64,000 bases of DNA from Craterostigma plantagineum (lineage: Eukaryota; Streptophyta; Magnoliopsida; Lamiales; Linderniaceae), in assembly GCA_027422505.1 (NCBI GenBank), contig JAPQWV010001573.1:17519-81518 (forward strand), written 5' to 3'. A program made the position numbers and the translations under genes. Below, piece after piece: positions 33,509 to 44,857 of the stretch (its first letter is position 1; each line of letters opens with the position of its first letter). The notes beneath the pieces are model-generated. The model made no database searches. It saw nothing but the letters and a program-made list of their open reading frames with translations, and was not told the DNA's origin.

Positions 33509-34064
33509 TAGGGGTGTTCAAAAGTTGGTAAACCTACCGTACCGAACCGATACCGAAAGTTCGGTACAAACCGAATACCGAAATTTCGGTTCGGTTCGGT
33601 ATTCGTATAAAAAAATTTGAACCGAATTTTTTCGGTAATTTCGGTACGGGGTAACCGAATTACCGAAACATATATAATGATATATAATAATATATAATTA
33701 CAGAAATATATATATACATAATATATATATACACAATTTAAACATAAAATAAAATAAGAAAAAATAATAAAAATAGGGAAAAATAAGAAAAAAATAATAA
33801 AAATAGGAAAAAATAATTTAAAAATATAAAAAATATGAAGAATTAAATATATCTAATTTCATAAACATTAATTTTTTCAATTTTTTTAATTTATTTCGGT
33901 TTTTTCGGTTATTTACCGAAAATAACCGAAATTTTTCGGTTATTACCGAACCGAACCGGTTTACTTCGGTTCGGTATTCGGTATGAGATTATTAAAACCG
34001 AAAAATTTCGGTTACCGGAAGTTCGGTACGGTACGGTACGGTAATTACCATTTGAACACCCCTA
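33509..34064. mobile_element. hAT-type MITE inserted in the fold-back left arm
   Basis: It has ends TAGGGGTGTTCAAA in inverted orientation and a perfect 8-bp target duplication GTTAAAAG (33501-33508, 34065-34072). The interior is rich in ACCGAA/TTCGGT motifs. The right arm of the host element shows the empty site, CTTTTAACAGAAGG. Confidence 0.93.
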
Positions 34065-34929
34065 GTTAAAAGTTTCCTATTTAATACCCAAACTTTGAAA
34101 AGACGAAAATAGCCCTTCTTTAAGGATTTAAAAACATTCAGATTATTACATCACATGTAGCAAGTATTATACCATGAAAACAACTAATTATACCCAAATC
34201 GAACATATAATTCTACCAATAAAAATAGATATTATACCAATTGTATCAATTTTTATACCAAGTCAAATTTAAAATTATTATACCAATTGTTATTATTATT
34301 ATACCAACAAATAGTGTTATTATAATTTTTATATATGAAATAATATTTGCACATCATACCACGAACGGCAGATATTATACCAACAAAAGGGAATATTATA
34401 CCAACAAATATTCAAATAATTATTCTAATAAATTCAATTATTATACCAATAAACTCATTTTTATATTATTATTTTCCATTCAGTTTCTGACTATTATACC
34501 AACAAAAGATGGCATTATACCAACTGTTTTAGCTATTCTACCCGAATTACATTGTACAACATCGTACCAAAAAACTTGTTTATTATACCACCATATATTT
34601 GACTAAATGTGCATATAAATATACCAACACATGATACGATTATACCAACAGTTTTGGTTATTATACAACAAATACTGAATGATTTTAACAAATTATTATT
34701 CCAATAAAAGATCTAATTATACTAATACAATTGGTTATCCTACCCATACACAAGATTATTTTACAATTAGAGGACCTAATTATTATGATATAATTACTCA
34801 GTTTCTGGTATAATAGCAAAATTAGTTGGTATAATCTCCAATTTACTGTATAAATTAATATAACTATATTTATTGGTATAATAACGAAGAAAGATGGTAT
34901 AATAACGAAAATATATGATATAATTTTCA

Positions 34930-35540
34930 CAATTTCTGGTATAATTGCAAAAATTAGTTGGTATATAATTCAATTTCGCTGTATAAAATTGAAATAACAA
35001 TATTTATTGGTATAATAACGAAAATAGATGGTATAATCTCCTCAATTTCTGGTATAATAGCAAAATTAGTTGGTATAATCTCCAATTTTTCTGTATAAGA
35101 TTAATATAACTATATTTTTTGGTATAATAACGAAGAAAGATGGTATAATAACGAAAATATATGGTATAATTTTCAGAATTTCTAGTATAATTGTAAAAAT
35201 TAGTTGGTATATAATTCAATTTCGCCGTATAAAATTAAATAACAATATTTATTGGTTTAATAACGAAAATAGATGGTATAATCTCCTCTATTTCTGGTAT
35301 AATAGAAAAATTAGTTGGTATAATCTCCAATTTTTCTGTATAAGATTAATATAACTATATTTATTGGTATAATAACGAAGAAAGATGGTATAATAACGAT
35401 AATATATGGATAATTTTCACAATTTCTAGTATAATTGCAACAATTAGTTGGTATATAATTCAATTTCGCTGTATAAAATTAAAATAACAATATTTATTGG
35501 TATAATAACGAAAATAGATGGTATAATCTCCTCAACTTAT
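34930..35540 (-). repeat. 245-bp tandem repeats, left arm
   Basis: About two and a half copies of a unit whose marker GTATATAATTCAATTTCGC recurs near 34970, 35215 and 35459. They are inverted relative to the right arm copies. Confidence 0.75.
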
Positions 35541-36430
35541 CATTAAGGAATTATAACTATATTCTTTTCAAGTTGGTTCGATGTTATTATGTTGAACTTA
35601 TCATTAAGGAATTATAAATATATTCTCTAGGACAATTGTTGAACTTGTTTGTTATACCAACATCGATGATTATAGTGTTGAACGATTGGCATCAATGTTG
35701 AAGTATATTCTAGTAGAATTGCGGTGTCTATAATGTTTCTTCGAGGGCATCAGTGTTGAACTTGACTGTTATACCAACATCAAGGAATTATAACTATATT
35801 CTTTAGCAAACAAACTTGATTGTTATACATAGGCTTTCACTCTTGCTGTAAAACAATCGTTACAACTATTATATCTATATTATTAAGGAATTATAATTAT
35901 AAACTTAACTTGATGCTTGTAGATACGCCCTACGTTTGCTGTTATAGCAATATTAATCCAGTCATTTTTTATAATATAGCTTTCCATTTTATATAATATG
36001 ATAATGCTTCTTTACAAGGAAATTAATAGGAAATTAATCCAGTTTCATATGTGTTGTTTCAAATGTAATGCAATGCGTAGAATGTCTTACCAGTTTCAAA
36101 TGTTACATATTCGTTACAGAGGGAACTAATATTCTCATATTTCAAATGTGTTGTTTCAACTCTCTCGATTTAGATTTTTCCATCATGAATGTGTAGCATG
36201 TTTTTATATTTATATGATGATGAGTATGAGATCACACTAACATGACCAATGCAATGCTCAACATACAAAGAATCAAATAATAAAGCATTGAGATACATTC
36301 ATATTATTTTCGATCGAACTAATAATTTGTTTATTATCTATTTATAGTTGACTCAACATATGAAATACGTTCATCAATCAATCATTCAATCAATCAATCA
36401 ATTTATGATGTTACTTTCACGACGTGTTTT
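35541..36430. other. Central loop region of the fold-back element
   Basis: AT-rich sequence between the inverted arms, with short repeats of AAGGAATTATAA and TTGAACTT. No gene and no transposase remnant recognised. Confidence 0.5.
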
Positions 36431-36472
36431 AATTATATATTGGTACTAGTATAATTCGTTAGACCAGAAATT

Positions 36473-38045
36473 GAATTATATACCAACTAATTTTTGAAAA
36501 CTATACTAGAAATTGTGAAACTTATACCATATATTTCGTTATTATACCATCTTTTTCGTTATCATACCAATAAATATAGTTATATTAATTTTATACAAAA
36601 AAATTGGAGATTATACCAATTTTGCTATTATACCAGAAATTGAGGAGATTATACCATCTATTTTCGTTATTATACCAATAAATATTGTTATTTTAATTTT
36701 ATACAAAATTGAATTATATACCAACTAATATTTGCAATTATACCAGAAATTGTGGAAATTATACCATATATTTTCGTTATTATACCATCTTTCTTCGTTA
36801 CTATACCAATAATATAGTTATATTAATTTTATACAGAGAAAATGGAGATTATACCAACTAATTTTGCTATTATACCAGAAATTGAAGAGATTATACCATC
36901 TATTTTCGTTATTATACCAATAAATATTGTAATTTTAATTTTAACAGCGAAATTGAATTATATACCAACTAATTTTTGCAATTATACCAGAAATTGTGGA
37001 AATTATACCATATATTTTCGTTATTATACCATCTTTCTTCGTTATTATACCGATAAATATAGTTATATTAATTTTATACAGAAAAATTGGAGATTATACC
37101 AACTAATTTTGCTATTATACCAGAAATTGAGGAGATTATACCATCTATTTTCGTTATTATACCAATAAATATTGTTATTTCAATTTTATACAGCGAAATG
37201 AATTATATACCAACTAATTTTTGCAATTATACCAGAAATATGAAAAATATACCATATATTTTCGTTATTATACCATCTTTCTTCGTTATTATACAATAAA
37301 TATAGTACCATATATAAGATCCATCTGCTCATTTGGTTTGTGGGTTTCTCTTTTCAGATGATAAAGAACTTGATTGTGATTCAGGTATTGGGTGAAGATG
37401 AACATCCGCTGCTATTGTGGGTGAGGTGTGTGTGTGTGTGTGTGTGTGTTTGCCGGAGAGTGAAAACTAATTTTGCTATTATACCAAAAATTGAGGAGAT
37501 TATACCATCTATTTTCGTTATTATACCAATAAATATTGTTATTTTAATTTTATAGAGCGAAATTGAATTATATACCAACTAATTTTTGCAATTATACCAG
37601 AAATTGTGAAAATTATACCATATATTTTCGTTATTATATCATCTTTCTTCGTTATTATACCAATAAATATAGTACCATATATAAGATCCATCTGCTCATT
37701 TGGTTTGTGGGTTTCTCTTTTCAGATGATAAAGAACTTGATTGTGATTCAGGTATTGGGTGAAGATGAACATCCGCTGCGTATTGTGGGTGAGGTGTGTG
37801 TGTGTGTGTGTGTGTGTGTTTGCCGGAGAGTGAAAACTAATTTTGCTATTATACCAAAAATTGAGGAGATTATACCATCTATTTTCGTTATTATACCAAT
37901 AAATATTGTTATTTTAATTTTATAGAGCGAAATTGAATTATATACCAACTAATTTTTGCAATTATACCAGAAATTGTGAAAATTATACCATATATTTTCG
38001 TTATTATTCCATCTTTATTCGTTATTATACCAGTAAATATAGTTA
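36473..38045 (+). repeat. 245-bp tandem repeats, right arm, with two captured inserts
   Basis: Unit starts (GAATTATATACCAACTAATTT) lie near 36473, 36711, 36955, 37200, 37565 and 37935. The last two spacings are about 365-370 bp because each carries the same non-TATACCA segment (37304-37470 and 37671-37840). That segment includes ATCCATCTGCTCATTTGG, a TTTTCAG acceptor-like site, a 75-nt open stretch (MIKNLIVIQVLGEDEHP) and a GT microsatellite. Confidence 0.75.
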
Positions 38046-39014
38046 TATGAATTTTATACAGCAAAATTGGAGATTATACCAACTAATTTTGCTATTATAC
38101 CAGAAACTGAGCAAATTATACAATAATAATTAGGTCCTCTAATTGTAAAATAATCTTGTGTATGGGTGGGATAACCAATTGTATTAGTATAATTAGATCT
38201 TTTATTGGTATAATAATTGTTAAAATCATTCAGTATTTGTTGGTATAATAACCAAAACTGTTGGTATAATCGTATCATGTGTTGGTATATTTATATGCAC
38301 ATTTAGTCAAATATTTGGTGGTATAATAAACAAGTTTTTTGGTACGATGTTATACAATGTAATTTGGGTAGAATAGCTAAAACAGTTGGTACAATGCGAT
38401 CTTTTGTTGGTATAATAGTCAGAAACTGAATGGAAAAATAATAATATAAAAATGAGTTTATTGGTATAATAATTGAATTTATTGGTATAATTATTTGAAT
38501 ATTTGTTGGTATAATATTCCCTTTTGTTGGTATAATATCTGCCGTTCGTGGTATGATGTGCAAAGATTATTTCATATATAAAAATTATAATAACACTATT
38601 TGTTGGTATAATAATAATAATAACAATTTGGTATAATAATTTTAAATGACTTGGTATAAAAATTGAAACAATTGGTATACTATCTATTTTTATTGGTAGA
38701 ATTATATGTTCGATTTTGGGTATAATTAGTTGTTTTCATGGTATAATACTTGCTACATGTGATGTAATAATCTGAAAGTTTTTAAATCCTTAAGGAAGGG
38801 TTATTTTTGTCTTTTCAACCATTTTGGTTATTAAACAGGAAACTTTTAACAGAAGGGTACTGAACAGGAAGAAATAATTCGAGGAGTATTTAAGAGGAAG
38901 TTTAAACTTCAAGTGGGACTGATAAGAAATTTACCCTGAAAAGTAAATTAAGTACATGAGTTTTCAAAATTGTTTCTAGAATATACTACAACTAACGTTT
39001 TTTTTACTATATCT

Positions 39015-39437
39015 AAAGTGGCTTGGCAATGTGGCGGGAATCCCCCGTCCCAGCGGGAATCCGCCCCGGGCGGGGAATCCCCATGTTTTTTCCCCCCGGG
39101 CGGGACGAGGCATGATTTCGCCTGCAGGGATCCCCGCCCCGCCTCCGTTATTATTATATTATTTATATAATATTTATTATATACTATTTATATAATAAAA
39201 TAAAAAATAGCTTATATTATTAATATAATTTATACAACTAATTTATTATACCCAATTTATATTATTTTATAATTTTAAAATATAATAGAAATAACATATT
39301 TTATTTATATATTATAGCATAAATATTAATTTTTCTAAAAGAAAATGGTGGGGCGGGGAATCCCTGCGGGGATGGGCTGAATTATTTCCCCGATTATGTT
39401 GCAGGGCCCACCCCCGTCCCGCCCCATTGCCATCCCT
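39015..39437. mobile_element. GC-ended MITE (hAT-like)
   Basis: The left end TTGGCAATGTGGCGGGAATCC pairs with a right end whose reverse complement is ATGGCAATGGGGCGGGACGG, around an AT-rich core. This terminus is common in plant hAT-like non-autonomous elements. No target duplication could be confirmed. Confidence 0.6.
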
Positions 39438-39486
39438 GACAGTGTTCCGTAATAATTTCCACGATTACCAATTGTACCCTCGCTAG

Positions 39487-39940
39487 TAGTACTGTCAAAA
39501 CGGGCTTGCCCCGCGTGGCGGGCTCTGAAATTTTAGGCCGGCTTGGAGGCGGGCCTGAGCGGGCAAGCCCACGCGGGCTGTGGGCTTTGGCGGGGCGGAC
39601 CGCGGGTAGTCCCGCCCAAAAATAAAAGACATAATTATAATATATAGTAGATTTACTAATAAATTTATATTGGTTTTTATGTTTTTAAATTACGATTTAT
39701 ACTTTAATAACATAAAAAAAAATTAAAATTAAAGAAATTGATTAAATATATATATATATATATATATTTCATTTTGAAATCTTCATTTTTATATTTTTTT
39801 CCAATTTTTTTCTTTTTTTCTTTTTCTTTTAATTTCTTAAAACTGGCGGGCTAGCCCGCCAGGCCGCTACCCGGCTGCAGGCGGGCGGGCTTGGCGGGCT
39901 GCGGGCCGCCCCGCCCCGCCGGCTCGTTGTGACAGTACTA
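39487..39940. mobile_element. hAT-type MITE, 454 bp
   Basis: The ends TAGTACTGTCAAAACGGGC and, reversed, TAGTACTGTCACAACGAGC are flanked by CTCGCTAG (39479-39486) and ATCGCTAG (39941-39948), an 8-bp duplication with one mismatch. The termini are GGCGGGC-rich and the core is AT-rich. Confidence 0.85.
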
Positions 39941-40076
39941 ATCGCTAGTCGCCGACGGTCTCCTATAAATCACATTGGAATGTAAATAGCTCTGTTACAG
40001 ATACATCAGTGGCATATTAGTAATTAGCAGCAAAATCAGGTCCGACCATGTGAGCCCTACCTCACCTCACTCGCCA

Positions 40077-40084
40077 CTATATAA
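40077..40084 (+). promoter_or_regulatory. Putative TATA box of the CPL gene
   Basis: CTATATAACC lies about 200 bp before the ATG at 40279, with a purine-rich leader after it. Confidence 0.5.
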
Positions 40085-40278
40085 CCCACGACCCATCCCT
40101 CATTTCAAAACCGCTGGTTTACGAGGGAGGGAGAGAGAATATAAGAAAGAGATTAGTGAGAGATTTACTGTTCATGCTTTTCATACTCACGCTACGCATT
40201 GAATCTTCTTCGAGTTTCCCTCCTTTCTTTTGATAATCACCGCGGATTTTCCTTTTTGAGGTTTAGACTTCCTTTTTC

Positions 40279-43200
40279 ATGAGTCGATTGGGTTTAACAC
40301 CGCGGTGTACAGTGCCGATGTTTATTTGGGGGTGTTGCGGACTGTTCCTGTGAAGAATGATAGCTTTCAGTTCCCAAACGATGAGATTAGGATCCATCAT
40401 TGTACTAGTAGGAGTGAAAGGTGTCATCCGCTCTCTGTTTTCCGCGCCATTTCGAACGATTCGATGCTGTGCAAGCTGGAGCCTGGTACAGTAGCTGATT
40501 TCAACTCTGATCCTGGGGAGTCGCTGCTGAACAACCTCTACTGGTCTTGCTTGAGAGAGTTTAAGGTCGGTTACGTGTTCGGTGGATGCTTAATAATGAG
40601 TTTTCTCGCTATTGATGTGGTATTTGCTTGTAACGTGTTAGATGTTTATTGATGAACTGGTCGATTTGTAATGCTTTGATGTACGAGCTGTTCTGTGGAT
40701 TTTTCTGATATTTGCGCGGATGCTTTTGGATTTTTCTTTTTTGCTTTCTGTTGAGTTTTATGCTAAAAGTTACTTCGCTGTTGTCTTTGATAGTTGCGTT
40801 TTGACAAAGCAATGACCACTAATGTGGTAATTTTGCATGTGGTGTGGCATACTCTGAATTTTTCTGAACTCACAGACAGCTGTTGCATTGCTTGGGAGTG
40901 TGGAAATTCATATGGTGGCCATGCCTAGCAAACAGAACAAGTGTCCTTGTTTCTGGTGCTACTCAGTACCATGCGGTTTGTATGATTCCTGCTTATGGAT
41001 GTTGAATACTCGATGTTTGGCGCTTGTGTTCGATCTTGATGAGACTCTTATTGTTGCAAGTACGATGAAATCATTCGAGAATAGAATTGAGACATTGATT
41101 GATCGGGTTTCAGTTGAATTTCACCCTGTTAAGGAATCTGCAATGACTGCTGAGATGAAAAGGTACATTGAGGATCGTGCAATTTTGAAGCAGTATGCGG
41201 AAACAGACAGTGTTGTGCATGATGGTAAAGTCTTTATGGCGCAGCTGGAGGAAGTTCCTGCTCCTCTAAGTAACGGTCATGAATGCATTTGTCGACCAGT
41301 AATAAGGTTGCATGATAAGTCCATCATTCTAACTCGTATCAACCCCGAGGTCAGAAGAATGTGCTGCCTTATGTCTTTCTAGTTTATAAATTTGTTAATG
41401 TTTTAGTTCCTATATTAGGAAGTTTGTCATCATTTTCCATATTTTTTGTAACTAGGAGTTGGTTTACGGGTAGTAAGTATGTTAGATGATGCAGTTACTT
41501 TGTTTTCTATGGCATGCAATAATTAAAAGGTTATCGGATCCAAAGTGAGCAAAACGTTCCTATTTTTATAGTAATAAACCAAATGCTGAGCAAGTTCATT
41601 AACTTATTTGCCTTCTATGGTGATTTGGGTGTACTTACTATCATTCAAAGTTTCCTTAACTGTTAAAAACTATTAACAGAATAGGCTACTTCGCCCACTG
41701 TGCGACGGCTGGTTGCCTAAGTTCATTCGTTCTGTTGCTTTCTGACTGTGGATCTCCCTTGTATAGAATCGTGATACCAGCGTGTTAGTCAGGTTACGAC
41801 CTGCCTGGGAAGTTTTGAAAAGTTATTTGACTGCACAAGGGCGGAGGAGGTTTGAAGTTTTTGTTTGTACCATGGCTGAAAGAAACTATGCCCTCGAGAT
41901 TTGGAGGTTGCTTGATCCAGAGTTGCATTTGATTCAACCAGAAAATGTGTTGGACCGCATTAGATGTGTCAAATCAGGTTAGATTCTAAATGTTGCCAAT
42001 TCTTGGGATTTTAGTAATCGGTTCGCTCTTTACTAGATTTAGTGTCTATTATGTTGCTCAAATTTGTTTTTTGTTCATGCTGAAGCCACACAACCATCTC
42101 CTCAGTTTATGGTTGATTGAGTACTAAGACATCACCACCCTACTCATTTGACCTCCAATTCTTCCTTTTTATTTAATGTTGTACCTCATGTAACTGCTTT
42201 GTTATGTTTTGATGATTCAGTTTCTTATGGATTCACTCTCTATCTACTCATTCTCTCTGGTCATTTCCAGCGTTCATTAATTTAATTAATCGGAATTTCT
42301 CCAGGGAGTAGGAAATCTTTAGTAAATGTTTTCGAGGATGGCATTTTCCATCCGAAAATGGCAATGGTCATTGACGACCGTTTAAATGTGTGGGAAGACA
42401 AGGATCAACCCCATGTTCATGTTGTGCCACCATTCACTCCATATTCGGCACCACAGGCTGAGGTCCATGCTTATGTTTAGCTTTTCTTTAGTCAGTATGC
42501 GAATCTTCATGAATTTATTAATAAAAACACATATCTTTATGCAGAATGCAAATGCAGTTCCTGTCTTGTGTGTAGCCCGAAATGTTGCCTGCAATGTCAG
42601 AGCCTGTTTTACAAGTGAGTTCAACTAGCATTATCTTGTTAAAGCACTTAATTGTAGAAGCATTTTAGTTTTCACCTGTTGTGTTTTGTCACTTACAGTC
42701 CGATTCTAATGTTGGTATTGAACAACCAGAGAGTTCGATGAAATTTTGCTAAGGAGTGTACACGAAATCTCCCATGAAGATGAGGTGGCGAATTTGCCTT
42801 CGACACCCGATGTGAGCAACTACTTGGTGTCAGAGGTATAACTGATGAAGTGTTTGCCTTTCAGAGTTTAGCTACTGTGAATTTACTAACTTTGCCTATA
42901 TGAATGCTATAATGCAGGATGCAAGCTTTATACCAAATGGAATCCTGAATTTCCCTGTAGTTGATGGAATGAATGGCCCTGAAGTTGCTCAAAGATCACA
43001 GATCTCGGTATCTTCCAAGTACCATCATAGATAGTTTTTATATAGACTGTCACTGACACTACAGTTCTATTGATGCTTCGTTTCTTCATTTACTTAGTAT
43101 TCGATGATCGTCCGTACTTTACAATGTGTTACAGGATGAGAAAAGTGTTTCTTGTGCAACTCATTCCATGACTAATAATTCCGAGGCTAAAGCAGAAACC

Positions 43201-44005
43201 TCCAAGCTTCCATTTACATCTGCTTCAAGTTCTGTTGCTCCTTCCAGGAAAACACTGCCTCCCGAAAGTACGGGACTCTTTTATTTATTAAAACTGTTGT
43301 TTGTTTATTCCACTTTTGTTTCACCACTGAACTTGCTTGTTTCGTCTGTAAAAAGATTCCACTTTTCCTTTCTCTATTTTCCGAGTCATTCTATTGTTTC
43401 CTGTTTTGGCAGAGTTCACCCGATTAACACTGCCCTCACTCTCAAATGATGATGAAAATAAAGATGCATCTTCATCAGTTGTGGTTCTCCAAGAGATCGG
43501 CAGGAGGTGTAGGTCAAAGGTACTCTCTACAATAAATCACTGCTTCTTCCCTTTATCTTATCTATTGCATTACCCGATTCTTTTACTCTTCAGGTTGAAT
43601 TTAAGCAGATTACGAGTACCAGCGACGAATCGCAATTCACCATAGAGGTATCGTTGTCGCTCTATTTACATGATTCGCCGTAATACTTCCTTGATGTTTT
43701 TTTTTTATGTAACACACGCCATGTTTATTTACGATCGATGGATCATTGCAGGCCTTCTTTGGGGGCGAAAAAGTTGGCGTCGGGACGGGAAAGAAGAGGA
43801 AAGATGCTCATCAGCACGCTGCTGTAAACTCGCTTCGAAATATGGCCGGTGAGACTGTTCAGCCTTTTATTCGTTCTTCATCCAATTTAGTCTTTTTCGT
43901 TCGATCATATCACGCCAATTGAGTAAAATTTCATCACTTGGGTATGCAGGCGACTATGTTTCTTACACGATGCCTTATTCCAAGGCCACGACGAATAATG
44001 GTTGA
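40279..44005 (+). CDS. RNA polymerase II CTD phosphatase-like protein (CPL1/2 type)
   Basis: Twelve exons: 40279-40565, 40876-41349, 41767-41977, 42305-42462, 42545-42614, 42730-42835, 42918-43007, 43135-43267, 43413-43519, 43594-43647, 43752-43848, 43950-44005. The product is about 614 aa: an N-terminal CPL region, an FCP1/HAD phosphatase domain with the DLDET signature (DxDxT, catalytic Asp) and VIDDR, then one C-terminal dsRNA-binding-like motif ([20 protein letters not shown]). CPL1/2 dephosphorylate the polymerase II C-terminal repeats and affect stress gene expression. This form is shorter than typical CPL1. The ATG at 40279 is one base out of frame with exon 1, and exon 5 is 70 nt where its paralogue at 58305 implies 71. 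Each defect is a single base in or near a G or T run, so I suspect assembly error. Confidence 0.85.
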
Positions 44006-44770
44006 CCGAAAAAAACGTCCTCTGGAGGACCACAACGGTTTCGTCTCGGACTCATTTGCGCATCCATCATCAGGTTTTGTTAAGAGATAAGAGTAAGATT
44101 TCTTGCAAAAAGTTGATTTTGACGTGAGATTTCTGTTTCTCGACTCATCGTTTCTCAGCTTATTCTATCAGCCTGCTGAGCTTTTTTTTTTTTTTTTTTT
44201 TTTTTTTCTGTGTCTACTTTTGCACCGTCAATGCAAAGCGTCCCATAAATCCAAACGCTTTAAATAACAAATCAAAATCAGACCTATCCCACTAACAATA
44301 AAAATATAGTAGGTTTGATTGTCTCCTCCATTTGTCTATCTGGGATTGGATTGCGTGGTGTTGATCTTTACAAATCATTGATCAATAATGCAAACAAGCA
44401 CTAAGTACATCTTTTGAAATTAAGCGACGTTAATAACGGATCTAAGTGGTCGAGTTCATCGATTTAGATCGAAGTCATCGATTTCACTTTATTCATCCTC
44501 AATTTTAATAGTTTGTGTGGCATGAAACAGTACACACAAAACGTTAAGATTAGTCTAATAGCCAATAACGAATGAGGCTTTAAATTGGACTCATACTGAA
44601 CGCTGTCGGAGTATGAGAACTAGCAGATAACCGCCGAGGAATCGAAAGAAAAGAGAGGGAAAAAAAAAAAGAAAAAGCACCTTAATCTTTGACCGTCAAA
44701 AGTTAATGCAAGAAAAAAGTAGGAAAAGATGTTACTACCATCGAGAGACAATCAATGGCTTGATACTCGC
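44006..44770. other. CPL-NIP intergenic region; no gene
   Basis: Contains a 26-base T run at 44182-44207, otherwise AT-rich sequence with no recognised feature. Confidence 0.6.
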
Positions 44771-44773
44771 ATG

Positions 44774-44783
44774 CCTATATAAT
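44774..44783 (+). promoter_or_regulatory. Putative TATA box of the NIP gene
   Basis: CCTATATAATATG lies about 80 bp upstream of the start codon at 44858. Confidence 0.5.
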
Positions 44784-44857
44784 ATGTATATAGTAGTTAA
44801 GTGCTGTGTACAAACTCATGATTTAATTCCTCACGGAAACCGTTCTTTGTGATACAT

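Larger units (their letters stand above)
33421..38936. mobile_element. Fold-back (long-TIR) MULE-like element, 5.5 kb, TATACCA-rich
   Basis: The ends GGGTAAATT.CCTTATCAGTCCCACTT and their inverted copy lie at 33421 and 38936. They are flanked by TAAAAAGTA (33412-33420) and TGAAAAGTA (38937-38945), a 9-bp duplication with one mismatch, as for MULEs. The inverted arms are very long: left about 33421-35540, right about 36430-38936. They can be followed base by base through landmarks such as CACATGTAGCAAGTATTATACCATG. Both arms are built of the motif TTATACCA or its complement every 15-35 bp, within tandem units of about 245 bp. There is no transposase. All open frames inside are Ile/Tyr/Asn-rich repeat translations. 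Confidence 0.82.

Noticed and set aside
34241..38563. Many open frames rich in Ile, Tyr, Asn and Thr
   Set aside because: Translations of TATACCA repeats in the fold-back element; mirrored in the opposite arm, with no known domain.
39015..39940. GC-rich blocks as a CpG-island promoter for the CPL gene
   Set aside because: Each block has inverted ends, and one has an 8-bp target duplication, so they are MITEs; the TATA box at 40077 is a better promoter candidate.
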